Shown in pieces: positions 21,990-34,544 of a stretch of DNA of 64,000 nt; positions within the stretch are counted from its first letter, which is position 1, and every line of letters starts with the position of its first letter. This DNA comes from Cardinalis cardinalis (taxonomy: Eukaryota; Chordata; Aves; Passeriformes; Cardinalidae). The notes beneath the pieces were generated by a model. The model worked only from the letters and a program-made list of their open reading frames with translations. It was not told the origin of the DNA and searched no databases. Location: assembly GCA_014549065.1 (NCBI GenBank), contig JACDOX010000152.1, positions 758,989 to 822,988 on the forward strand, given 5' to 3'. The translations under genes were made by a program, and so were the position numbers.

Positions 21990-22760
21990 AAATCGCCGGT
22001 TATCTGCTTTTGCGTAAACATTCATGATTCCAAATAAACTTTCTAAGGATTTCAATTGGAAAGTGAAGCGGTCGGCGCTGCAAAGGCATTGTAAAATTTC
22101 AAATGTGAACTAATCCAACTTAGCTATCTTTTCCCTTTTCCTAGTCTGATAGTTTGCAATCTGGAGTTCCATACATTAAAAAAAAATTTAGTGCCATAGC
22201 CCACGGTTAAAATAGTGAAAAATTAGTCTCGTTTCAGAAATTATTTATTTATAGAACGAACATGATTAAAACATAAAAAACACACAAACTGCAGCTGCAA
22301 CAAAAAAACCCAACCGTGATTTACGATTATTAAATCTTTGATTGCCATGTTAATGTTTCTTTTTCTACCTTTCATTTGCATTTTAATCTATCGAATCTTT
22401 ACAATTTTGCTGCCTCCTACTCGAATGATTGATTACACATCTGAAAGAGGGAAAAAAAATCCTAAGCTTTCTAGGCGAGCTTCTATCTTTCCTCCCCCCT
22501 TCCCTTTGCTGGTTTGCTTTCTGAAACCTTCCTCAACAATGTTAATGCAAGCAGGACAAATTAATTATGCTCTTTTAAATGTCAAAGGTATAAATAAAAA
22601 TGCTTCCACCCCTCCTTTTCCTCTCCTTTACTCCTGCCCCAAATGGGAATATTTTTCCAAGCCGCTTGTTTTAAAAGCAAGAAGGAATCACCCCGGTAAA
22701 ATACAATTTTAAAAAATACTTGCAGCATCCTGAGTGTAAATAAATATTATTGCGTGGACA
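21990..22760 (+). promoter_or_regulatory. AT-rich block between CpG segments (candidate conserved element)
   Basis: About 770 bp of AT-rich, low-repeat sequence includes TGATTGAT at 22426-22433, which matches the PBX-HOX heterodimer consensus, plus several TTATTTAT-type motifs. It is flanked by CpG-dense blocks on both sides. The enhancer call is inference from motif content and position. Confidence 0.3.
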
Positions 22761-23084
22761 TTTACCTATGGAATAGGGGGGGGGAAAGAACCAGAGAGGC
22801 AGCGGGAGTCAGGGAGCCGCGGTGAAATCTCCCTGGCGCAGCGGCAGTGCTTTCCTTCTCTTCTGAGCCTTTGCTCTGGGGCTGTTCCCCGGCCCCCTGC
22901 CCCCCTCCCTCCCCCAAAAAAACCTCACACAAGTAAAGGGGGTGGTCAAGGTTCAGCCCGCAACAAGAGAGGAGCATCCCTGTGGGCCGGGGTAGGGGGT
23001 AGAAGGACTGGGGTGGCGGTGTAGGAGCGTGATGGTCCCGAAGAAGGGGTCCCACCTGCTGGCAGGGGGTGCTCAGGCGGGGTT

Positions 23085-23280
23085 GCCCATGGGGGACACC
23101 TACCTGGGGGCCGCCCACGGGGGAGACCCACTCGGGGAATGTCCACAGGTGGACACTGAGCTGGGGGATGCCCACAAAGGGACCAGCGTGCCGGGGATAT
23201 CCCCTCGAGGGGATGCCCACGGCGGGTCACCCCCCCCAGGGGATGTCCACGCGAGACGGGGCCCTCGAGGATGCCCGCCC
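23085..23280 (+). repeat. GC-rich minisatellite, unit about 28-30 bp, seven degenerate copies
   Basis: The box G(C/T)CCA(C/T), usually preceded by GGGGAT or a close variant, recurs at 23085, 23113, 23141, 23170, 23215, 23245 and 23273 (the last as GCCCGC). Spacings are 28, 28, 29, 45, 30 and 28. Open frames through it are repeat artefacts. Confidence 0.8.
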
Positions 23281-23475
23281 GGCGCACGGGGCTGAAGGCA
23301 GCCCGCGGCCAGGACTGGCACCTGCGGGGCCGACAGTCGCCTCTTTGGGGAGGAATCAGCAGGAAAAATGGAAAGGAGAGCGCAGGGCGGGACAGGAGGA
23401 GGCAGCGGCGCGGAGGCTCCGCACCTGCGGGCCGGGAGCGACCCGCGAGGGCCGGGCAGACAGGGAAGATTTAGA
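23281..23475 (+). promoter_or_regulatory. CpG-rich segment 3
   Basis: A CpG-dense stretch continues from the minisatellite to about 23475, where the sequence turns AT-rich. It is part of the same cluster of CpG islets downstream of MEIS1. Confidence 0.45.
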
Positions 23476-23479
23476 GGTG

Positions 23480-23755
23480 AAGAGATGGCAGATTGTTAAG
23501 AAAGTAATAGTAAGGTGTCCCATATACTACAGTTTTATTGTGGGGTAGTAACTACTAGATTTATTTATTGCCGAGGCAATATAATAAAGATAATGACCGC
23601 AAACTCAAGATAAATGCTTACGCCCATAGCTGGTCAATTCTTTTTTATTTAAGAGAGTGATCCGGAGAGGTGAAAGTCATCTTCTCCCGACCACAAATAT
23701 CAGTCTTGGTTTCCACCAGGTTATAAACATGACATGCAAATAATGGAGCTGCTGC
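23480..23755 (+). promoter_or_regulatory. AT-rich block with POU octamer (enhancer candidate)
   Basis: The block contains the perfect octamer ATGCAAAT at 23734-23741 and several TTTATT/AATAAAG motifs, between two CpG-rich segments. No repeat or gene was recognised. Conservation was not tested. Confidence 0.35.
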
Positions 23756-23939
23756 CGGGCNCGGAGAGTCTGGGGTCGGGAGGTAGGAAGGCGCCCCTTC
23801 CCTTGGCATTCCCCCTCTCCGAAGCACCCGCAGAGGACAGCACCGAGGTGAAACAACTGGGGAACGAGTGTCCCCACGGGGGAAGTGGGGAGAAGGACAA
23901 AAACACCCCACCCTCTCAAGCCCGTNGGGAAATGCCACT

Positions 23940-24480
23940 TGAGAGAGGAAGCGCCCGGCGGTGCCCCGCACCCGCCGCGGGCCCCGCGCCCCTGCCCAGG
24001 GCGATCGAGTGTCAGCCCCACAATGGGCGCTTCTACTCCCGGGCGCTTTGATCCTTGCACGACCGGGAAAAAAGCCACCTGACAGCGATCTGCGACGGGC
24101 GGGAGAGAGGAAAAGAGAGAGAATGAAGGGGAAAAAAAAAAAAAAAAAGGAAAAAAAAGGAGGAAGAGTTGAGCCGCACAATTTCGTGGTTTGTGCGCAG
24201 GGTAAAATTATAAGGTTGAAAAGCGTGAACAATCCTCCTCAATCTTTTACAACAGCAGCGCTGCTCTCAGCCTTAGCCAGAGCCTCCCTTTCTAGCCGAT
24301 CGCGAGTTATCATTTCCCCAGCCTCCTGCCTTCGCTCTCCCCGCAGGACGGGCAGCTCCCGCCTCCTCCAGCCGCGGCCGAGCGCATCTCCCCGCGCTGC
24401 GCGTGTGCTGCGCGCCGCGCAAGGAGCCGCTTGAGCAGCGGGCAGCGCTGCGCCTTCTCCTCCCCAGCACGGCAACTCGT
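23940..24480 (+). promoter_or_regulatory. CpG-rich segment 4 with a poly-A interruption
   Basis: CpG-dense parts at 23940-24060 and 24280-24470 flank a poly-A/purine stretch at 24128-24165. CTCTCCCCGCAG|GACGG near 24347 looks like a splice acceptor. Minus-strand frames are Ala/Arg-rich, as expected from composition. Confidence 0.5.
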
Positions 24481-27220
24481 CTGTCGCACTTCAAAGGGTG
24501 ATAACCTAATTGCTTCCAGAGTTTAAAAGTAATTAAGCTATATTAAAGGAACTTAAATAAAACCGGTTTGCCGCGCACTGGGTCCCCTTGTCCTTCAGAA
24601 GGTAAATTAAAATCCCGTTTCTGGAAAAACTGCATTAAAAATCTTGCATTTATATAATGTATGCGAAAAATGTAAACAGATTTCGTTTTTGAAAGGCTAT
24701 GGGTAAAGTGGTGGTAATTATATATAATTAATGCTGAAGGGAAAATGAACACATAATAGGTTCCAAAGATTAAACCATCTGTAACTATCAGGGGAACTTT
24801 TAAAGTATTTCTTTTCCTTTTTTTTTCCTTTGCAAAAAATACATCTATTTCCTTTCACTAAGGATTTTTATATGTTAAAATTCAAGTCAATGCTTTCATC
24901 TCTGAAGTATTCTGATTTGAGAAACAATTCTCTAAAACGTTTCAGCAATTCTCAATCTACAACTTTGAAGATCATCCAATATAAAAATAAATTGAATGGT
25001 AATTTTAGCCATTANTAATGTTTGTGGCACTTAATTTAGTTACGTGCTGGTTTTCCATTTTTGATTACACCATAAGGAAATTATTTTGCTAAGAAATGTT
25101 GAGATAAAGTATAGGCATTCCCACACATTCTTTATATTTTTTCTGGCATATATTTATTATGGTCTACTCAATCTATTTTAATTTCTAGGTAATGCATAAT
25201 CACCGGAGCAATTTTTTTTTTTGCCCAGCAACATGTTTGCAAGGGTAGAACCAGACTGCAAAAATTTAGGTCCTGCACATCTGTACATGACATTCAACAC
25301 AAGCAAATATAAATTTAAATACATTTTTCCCACTATCTCAGATCTACTTCACAGAAGTAAACCCAATGCCTTTAACATTTGCAAAGGTAGGGTTATATCT
25401 AACTTTAGCAACACTAATAGATATTGAGGTGCGGTGTGACCTGCAACTTCTGTCAGCAACTGTGTTTTTCGATAACAGTAATTCTTAAGGTGTGAAGGTA
25501 GTGNTGCTAAACCTCGTGAATGAACAGACTAGTTGGTTTGCAGAACCGATGGCTAGAGAAAATAAATGCATTTGCACAGAAAGAACAGTTATAGTGAGCA
25601 GGAACTGAAGTTTAAACTGCTCTACCAGCTTAAACAGAGTTTAAACTGCTCTAGCATCCACTTGAGAGATAGAAATTAATTGGCTCCTTTCAGTCCGGAT
25701 TCAGATCTGGTTCTGCTGCTGTTCTGACTGTTTGGGTACGTGGGGGAAGTTTTCTTCTCCAAGAGGGAAGGCTAGATTCCTCCTGTGAGGAATTCACCAG
25801 CTGGCAGTTCAAGATAAGGTTTAGGTTGTCACTCCCACTCCCCAATTATTGTGTCTAGTTTGGAAAAGTAAATTTTTAAGCAACAGTGCTGCTCTTTGAT
25901 ATCTGCCATACTGCAGAGGTTTATATACAGCTCAACCCGTTAAATTAATTCTTAGACTTGCTCTTTTATGCAGAGGCCAAGCAGCTGAGTCTCAGCTTGG
26001 CATTTCTGGCAAACCCAGCTGAAGGTGCTGAAGACTCTGGAGCAATAAAAAGGTTTGCTCTTCAGGGGATAATCTACTTTAACCCCAAGAGCAGTTTTTG
26101 GGTTGCTCGCTCCTCAGCCTACCTGGAGGAGGATGAGCTGCCAGTGGATCCCAGCCCAGTGACTCACCCAATAACTTTTCCTGAACAACATCCATGTTGT
26201 GCAGACATCAAAGTGAATGCTTGGGCAAATATTCATATGGGAAGGGTGTGGAGGAGAACAAGGCTCAGATGGGGATTGCAACCTGAGGAGCTTACTTTTT
26301 GAGGATGAAAGTAGTTGTAAGGCCCAAGTACTCACGGAAGCTCTAGAGCCTTTCAGAGCTATAAAATCAGCTTGCTACTGAAGTGCTCAGCTATTTGCTG
26401 ATGACAGCACAAGGGCAGCGTGTGCAGGCAGGTGCAACCATCCCTGGCATTGGCCAGCATCTAACAATGGTGGATTAAGTCAGCTCCTATTTGGGTCCTG
26501 ATAACTCTTGCAACACCAGAAACATAAACTTCAGCCAAAGACTTTTTCCCAAGCCTGGGAAATCCCCTGCAAAACCTCCTGTTTAAAAAAAAAAAGATAA
26601 CAACCCTTTCCCCCCTACCAGTGTCCTGGATAGAGATAAAGGATAAAAACCTCACAGTTTGTCACTGTCTTTACCAGAGTAAATTAACAGCCTACTTCCC
26701 TTTCAAATGCCTTTCNATGTGCTAATCATCACGCACTCTGATGTAGCCACCTTATTCTTGCAGGGTACCTGATGTGTCCAAGCACAAGCTGAACAGCAAA
26801 TCAACAGGATTTCAGCTTCCAATGACACCTTGGGTGACGCAGAGTCAGGGGTGGGTGATACAGCCTGATGGGAAGGCAAACTGGCTTAGGGTGCTTCAAT
26901 TTGCCCCTTGAAGGGAGGTGCTTTGTAGTTAACTTTCTTATGCCTGACTTTTTGAAGTGAGTTGCTGTCTGTGGTTTGAGTTGATACCACTGATGCTGTG
27001 AGCATCAAGATGGTGATGAAAAAGCNGGCCTGGTTTTTCCCTAAAATGTTGTGCTCTCAGTCCCTATGAGTGGGATTTCCACCTCCCTTCCCTGCTGCTA
27101 CCCACGGAGTTTTTCTTGGTGATGTATGGCAATGAGGCTGGCCTGGCAGAGCTCCCACACATACCTACATTTTATTTTCTGGCTGGATTGTTCTTTTTTT
27201 AAATCTCTCCTCCGCACCTC
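24481..27220 (+). other. AT-rich intergenic desert
   Basis: Non-coding, AT-rich, mostly unique sequence. A 15-bp direct repeat GTTTAAACTGCTCTA occurs at 25610-25624 and 25639-25653. No gene, RNA gene or clear mobile element was recognised. Confidence 0.7.
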
Positions 27221-27580
<360 letters not shown>

Positions 27581-29033
27581 TCCCTTAAAATCCCTTTATC
27601 CGGAGCAGATTAAAAACAGACCTTGTTAACCAAGGGACCAGCAACATCTTCCCAGATGCCATTAAAACCTCCTACCTGGCAAATTAATCCTCCTGCCACC
27701 TCCTTCTCTTCTAACAAAACCTTTTCTTTTTTGGAACTTGATAGTGGTTTGTTACTTGCACTGTAATTACTCAGCAGTAATTAGAGAGATCTTCAAGAGG
27801 CCGAGTCCAGATTTGGACCCAGATTTAGCTTTCTGTTGAATTTGAAGAGTTGTCTGGCTCCTGAATGGGAGCCAGGACTTGCATATCAATAGGATTTTGT
27901 GGGATTTTTGCCAAAATCTGACCAGCTCTTCCCCTGAATCCATGTCCACACTATGTCAGAATAGGGTACAAGTCCAAACTGGGAGGGAAGGGGTCTGCTC
28001 CATTTAGCATCTGTCTCTGCATCTCTGTTGAACCTGACAGCCATGGTTTGAGAGCAGGTTGCCCTCTCCTTTGAGGCCACCATGCTCACTGCGTGGAGGA
28101 CATCATCCTGGAGGACACTGAGGATCTCCTCTGCTGTCCAGCTCAGGCAGCTGCTGGTGAAGGTCTTTAGCTCAGCTTTGGGATCATGGACTAGGATTGA
28201 CCAAAATGTGCAGTTCAGGCTTATGACAGGAGAATACCCTTCTTCTATTATTGCCATATATCTTCTACTGGATATATTGGATATACTGCCCAAGGACAGT
28301 TCTTTACCAAAATTTTCTGCCAAGCACAGCCATGTGGCTGACATCAGCAACACAGGTAAAGAAGCCACCTAGCACTGAGGTTGGTGAGGGGGAGGGTGTT
28401 CAGCAAGGAGCATGTTGTTTACACCAGGAAACAGCAGATAGCAAGGACTCATTTTGGAGCAGTGGTGCCGCCTCTTGAGACCCACAGAGGTGGCACCATG
28501 AGGCCCTGTGACATGGTCTTTGCACAATTGCCTGAACAAGTTGCTGGATGTGGTGGGAGCATGGGAGCAGCTGAGGGGGAGATCTTTGTCCTGGGGAGGA
28601 AGAAGGAGCCCTTTTAACCTCTCCATTCCCCAGCCTGGCAGGGACAGCAGTGCTGCGGCTCCCCTCCCATCTTCCTTCCTCTTGCCCCAGCCACAAGCCC
28701 CAGGGTCTGGGCTGGAAGGACTTCTTATCTTGTTTATGTAATGTGAGTGGTGGAGGGGTGGTTCTCTCCTTGGCAAAACGTTCTCACGCTGGGGGCTCAC
28801 CTCCTCTGCCAGCGATGGAGCAGCTACAGCCTAGGCTGGTCTCCTTTTGGAAATTTGGCACAAAATAAAGCAGGGAATTGCAGCTCTTGGACACTAGGCT
28901 GTAACTGGGAAGCATGGATTTGGGTGCTGGGACAGGTCAGCATTTCCCTTGGGATAGGCACCCCTGTTTTTTCCAGCATGAGGTCTGGGAAACTCTTGCA
29001 ATGAAGAAAATGAGAGTGAGAAATAAATGCTAT
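27581..29033 (+). other. Intergenic stretch, GC slightly raised
   Basis: No gene was recognised. A minus-strand frame (27886-28368, 160 codons) has no family resemblance I can name. With thousands of frames in the window, lengths near 150-180 codons are expected by chance. Confidence 0.6.
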
Positions 29034-29110
29034 TTCATTTTATTTTATTTTATTTTATTTTATTTTATTTTATTTTATTTTATTTTATTTTAAATTTTTT
29101 ATTTTATTTA
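29034..29110 (+). repeat. (TTTTA)n pentanucleotide microsatellite
   Basis: A perfect run of about 12 TTTTA units decays at the 3' end into a T/A-rich tail. Confidence 0.95.
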
Positions 29111-32100
29111 ATCTTTTAGCAGGCCTTTCTTTGCATCCAAACAAGGAGACCTGTAGTCATGTAGACCTTCTGTTATTAGAGCAGAGCAGTCCTTGGGCCT
29201 CATCATGAGCCAAGGGATGCCTCTGCTCCCCTCTGACCCAAGAGGGCCAGGCACAGCCCCAGCAGCCCTAACAAAGCTCTGCCCAGGCAGGNGAAACAAA
29301 GGGACGTGCCATAAAATCTCCTCGGTGGTTCAAGCTGCAGCCCATGACCCCATTCTGCTCCAAATGGACTTTTATAGTCTTTCATCACTGTGGCCATCCC
29401 ACCTGCCTCCTTACTCTCAGCATTGTTACCCCTAGGTAGGCAAACAGTGAGGCTGGTAATCGATGATTTTTTAAATAGACTTCTTGATTTAAATGGCTCT
29501 GGCTTCTGCTTTATTAAGTTTCAAATCCTTGACTGATGCACAGTGTAAATTTTATGTATATATGTATGTATATATAGATATATTTTTGTATTTTGGTCTA
29601 TATAACAAAGGGAATTTTCATTATGCATCTAAATATCTGCTCTATTTTGGAGGCATCCGAAGCTGTTAAAGTCTGTGTTGCTAAACAGTGTTATCATTTG
29701 ACAAAGGGAAGTTCAAGCTTTTAGCAAATAGATGCTGAGGAGCTGTTCCTTGAAGANTTTGTCATTCTTTGGCAGCATTTAGCATTAAATACTACTTAGT
29801 TACTATAATTAGAAAAGCCCCTCAACAATGGCAACAACAAATGTAATTACTACTAATAATAACAACAACAAAAACAACAATAATACAATCCCTAGATTTT
29901 TACTTCTTTAAACTATCTTTATGAACTGAGTTTCATGCTGGCATTAAGCAAACATTATCCAGTGTCATCACAGAGTAGGTGAACTGAGCTTGCCAGGGAA
30001 AGACTCTGACCTTGCTCTTCATATTCTCTCGGTGGAGAGGCCCTTGACTTAGCTCAAGCCCCAATTTGAGATGCAATGAATGTGTAGCCTTAAGCTTTTC
30101 CACGTGCACATCCAGGCTGTAACACCATGCTTCAAATGGTGGCTTGAGGAACTGAGTCTAGAGCAAAGAGGGACTTGGTGAAAGATTTCCTATCTGAAAC
30201 AGGTTGACCTCACAAGTGTATGGGAGGATGAACTGTGCAATTCAGGGTACAGAAATTTCTGATTTATTAAAGCTCTCAAAGACCTACAGTCCTTAAATAA
30301 AATGGGATTCAATCAAGACTGCACTTTCTGTGGCTAAAAATTGGGATATTTGTATGTTGATTGCTGTCCAGGGCCTATGGATGGCTGTTTATTGCTGTTC
30401 AGAGACAAATCCAGCAGGAAATTTGAAGCTGTCCACTGAAATAAAGGGGTAACCTCCAATTACCCCCAGTGCAAAGGAGAGCTGGACTTGTTTTGTTCTA
30501 TTGCCTTATAGTTACAGTGGATGTATGATAGTTACGTGCAATTACAAACGCCACGTAATTCCAATAGCACACAAGGCATCCTTCCCGAAAATTGCTTTCT
30601 TAATACCTATCTTCTCTCTCTTTCTCATCCTTTCCTGCTCTGTTGGGCTCAGCCACAGAAGTTTCTCTACAGGGCATGTAAAAACCCACAGAAAAGGATG
30701 GGATCTGTAAGAAACAACTTGTAAGTGAAACTGCTCGCTCTCTTACAGTGCACATAATCAAAGAGGGTTGTACTAACTCCATGGTAAGATGAAATAAGGC
30801 CTTTTAAGGAGTTGAATGGAGCTGTTTGTTTTCCCTCTTGTAGCCCTGTTCCTCCAAGGCATGCTGTCATGCTCACTGGACCTGAGTTTTATAGGTTGGG
30901 CTGGAGTCTTTGACAAAACTGAATTTACTTTAAATGACTGAAATTAGATACTTATAATCCAAAGTAACAGCCTAGGGGCTCTCTTGTGTATTATCCTTCA
31001 CTCTCAGCCCTCTGCTTTGTAGTGTCAATGGAATAATTTGTTAAGAAAGTAGAAATATAAGCAATAATTCAAAACCTGAGAAGGAGCACAGACTAGCCCT
31101 TATTTTGCCAATACTTGTTATCTTCTGACCTGGTATGACAATGCCTCTCCTGTGAGTAGCCCCTTCAAAACATGGTTTTGTCAAAATTCTTCTTTTGAAA
31201 TTATGATTCAAAAAGTATTTTTTTCTTTGCCTTGCTTATGCTACAGCACCACATTTTTTCTCTCCCAATGAGATGAGGTATCCATAACATGGGTGGGCAT
31301 TCAGATTGGAGAGAAGAAGACAGACTTCTTCCTACTCATGGTGACTACTTGGATGCCCACATTCCAACCAATTTTCCAAGGAAATTGAAGTATTTCTGTG
31401 TCCCATCAGTGCTCGACAATCTTTTCCAGCAATCTCATCACATGCCATGCTCTTTCACATCTTTGGGTTGAATACTTCAAGTGGTTTAAATTGCAGTAAT
31501 TTTACTGGCATCAGAGACAGATTATATTAACTGAGGATGTGGCCCTTTAAAAATTTTATTTGGCAAGGTGAATAGGCTCCAAATCACCCAAAATTTCATT
31601 CTCTTGTTTGTAACATGTGTATGTCTACAGATGAGGGAGGGTTCTTGAAGTTTTTCCTTAAATACCTGCATGCATGCAGACACAGAGAATAATCTAACCA
31701 ATAAATTCATTGAGTTGAACTGATGATGTTAAAATTGGTAAGGAAAATCTTTAAATAAATGAAAAATGTTGGGAATGGCTTTCTAACTGGGCTGTTCTTC
31801 TACTTACACTTTCTTGCAGCACTTATTTGNGTGACAGTGATCCCCCTGCAACTCTTTTCCATTGATTGAAAGTCCCACTAAGGTGCTCACAAGGAACACC
31901 AATGCTGTTGCTGGTTCAACAGACACCTCGGAACTTTATGCCATGATTGGATTTTGATGGATTTAGACTACTTAACAAAAATTCTTTGTTATCCTACATT
32001 TGAGTGATTCAGCTCGATTTATCTCCTTTCCTGATGTCCTGCTTCAGGAAGCCCTATCTGAATTTCTCTCTGTTTCTCTACACAAGCATTTAAGGAATTT

Positions 32101-34132
32101 AATAAGGATTATTATTAACAGATTACCCAAGAGTGATTTTCATATGAGGTTGAAGAAATATCCTTATGCTGGTTTACACACAGGCTGTGCTTCAGCCTGT
32201 AATCCAGGCTATGCACTTCACACTGATAAACAAATGGATTTGCTACAGAATGTAGAAACAAGGAACTGCACAGTTTGAAAAGGAGGTGNTACCTTGAAAC
32301 CTCTTTTAGGATGTTTTTTGGCCTGATTGTGTCTTGGCATGTGATTGAGTTGCAGCTCTTCTATACGTTTTATAAGAGTAATGATCTTTGATTTATGAAA
32401 CTGTCCTTTAGGCATGTAAAAAAGTTGTAAAGGTTTCTAAGTGATAGAGCTGAGCCAATCAGAGGTCTTTTTAGTACCTACACCCTCTGCAATAGGACTT
32501 GTAAACTACTTTTGAGAGGGGAAATACCAATACATTAATTTCTTGCTATTCCTGCCTGGTGGGATTTAGGCACACCTTGCTGTTAATTGGAGACAATCAC
32601 ATCAGGGCTCTCATATCACTAACCGAACAGACCCCTCAGTCATTAAATANGCCACTTGAAAGGCCTCTTTCTCTTTGTGCTGGCTCTTCAGGAGCTCTGT
32701 AAAAGCTAAAAACCTGGGGCTGTCAGGCTCATGCACTGACAGTGAGGTGGGATGGGGCGAGGGGATGATGGATGAGGCTGGAGATGTAAATTATCAATAC
32801 GATAGAGGGGAAAAAAAGTCCTGGCGGAATCCATCCTTTGCCTTTGCCACATAATTTCCCTTGTCAGAAAGCAAGCGCTGTCTCTGCATCCCATCAGTGG
32901 TGAGGCACAGCTGCCTTTCCTCCGGCCCTGCTGCCTCCCAGGGAGAAGAGCAAGGGAAGTGTTGCACATGACTCTGCTTCCCACTCCTCATCCCGTGCCT
33001 TCCTGCATGGCACATGGCAGCACTGTGCACAGCCTCCCCAAAGGTAAGGAGGTGCAGACACATCCCAGCCCCAGCTGCAGAAATGGGGCAGCATCTCTTC
33101 AGGTGTGTGGCTGTGTTTTGTGGTAATGGCTGGACATCCAGGAGCTCTGCTCTTTCCTTCTTTGTTTACGTCAAAAAAGGGCTCTGTGGGCTGTGGTGGG
33201 AATGCAAGTTTATTTACCTGCCCTTCCTGAGTTAGCTCAAATGTTAAGAAACTTCCTTCAAGTCTGGTTTTAAAACTTATCTATTTGTTAAAACACAGTT
33301 CTGTAGGACAAATTTAGCATTTAGAAGCCATCATATGGATCATATGGAAGGCTGGTAAAAAAATTAATTAATGAATGGATTACGATGACCTATAAATGTC
33401 ATTGTTTCATCTCAAAGATATATTGGTACTGTAATTTTTACTTAACTCTTTCAAAGGACCACATGTGAGCACCACTGAATGGATACGGAAATTATTTATA
33501 CAGCATGTTAAGGGGACATTAAAGCATTTCATAGCATGTGGTAGGGCCTCTCAGTGAGGCGAAAGGCACAGATCAGTTATCCAGCTGTGGTGTACTGCTT
33601 TGGCTGTGCCAAAGCTACCAGATGATGTAGCTTTCCTGCCTGCCTGTCTCTAAAGGAAATGTGAGCCTCATTCCCTAGGAAAGGGCTGGATGCAAGGTCC
33701 AAGCTGGGGGATCCCCATCTTTAGATCCACAGAGGAGACAAGGCCAGAGGCTGAATTTTTCAGCTTTCTTGCTGCCTGTTTTATTCCCTGTCTGTATTTT
33801 CTCCCGCAGGGTTATTTTGCCCCATGTCAGGTGGCATCAGCCTTTGTAGGGCTGCTTTGTAGAGGAAATGCAGCGTCCCTTGGAGATCAATGACTCGTGG
33901 CTGCTGCCAGCTTCAGTGATTGTAGTGGTTAGGAAATGCTTTGTAGCTGGACTTCTCTGAAAAATAATAACAATAGTAAAAAAAAAATTAAAAATATGAG
34001 CATCCATCCTGCATGGGCTCCAGCTCCACAGGGGTTGGTCAGATCCGCTGCCTTCCTGCTGGGCTTCTTCCTGCTTGGGGTACTGGCCCAAAAACTCTGG
34101 CTCATATCTTGCCAGTAAACACTGGCTGAAAA
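29111..34132 (+). other. Intergenic desert
   Basis: Unique non-coding sequence with short simple runs, such as TATGTATATATG near 29555 and CAACAACAA near 29865. No gene or recognisable transposon was seen. Confidence 0.65.
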
Positions 34133-34215
34133 TAGGTTATAGACTATATACATATAAATGTAAATAGATATATATATACACACATACATCCATATATAAA
34201 AATAGTATATATGAT

Positions 34216-34248
<33 letters not shown>

Positions 34249-34360
34249 TGAAAATTATATAAAAACTATAAGTGCAAATTTGATATACATGTTAAAAGTA
34301 TGTACACAAAATTAAAAAATCAATTTATTTGTAGTTATTTAAATATATATATGAAAATAT
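34133..34360 (+). repeat. AT-rich region with (TA)n microsatellite
   Basis: A perfect AT run at 34214-34238 lies inside about 230 bp of TATA/ATAC-rich sequence. Confidence 0.85.
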
Positions 34361-34494
34361 ATATTTACTTAAATGTAGGCATGAAAAGAAGGCCAATGGG
34401 GATCAGAACCCTGCTGGGATGTAGGTGAATATGCTCCTCTGTTACAGAAAATAATGACCATGAACTATGGCAGCAACCCAGAGAAGCCTTCTTG

Positions 34495-34544
34495 TGACAT
34501 CATAAACCAGCTGAGCTTTGCCCTCTAGGTTTATGATGATGTCA
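34495..34544. repeat. Inverted repeat with CRE-like arms
   Basis: The left arm TGACATCATAAACC (34495-34508) pairs with the right arm GGTTTATGATGATGTCA (34528-34544), with one 3-nt bulge and a 19-nt loop. The match extends imperfectly outward. The element type is unknown. Confidence 0.75.

Noticed and set aside
23029..23548. Open frames of 88-159 codons through the GC minisatellite
   Set aside because: The pseudo-protein is a translated 28-bp repeat with no independent support.
27886..28368. 160-codon open frame on the minus strand, possible retroelement remnant
   Set aside because: No reverse transcriptase, protease or other motif could be identified. A BLASTX search would decide, but the sequence alone does not support a call.
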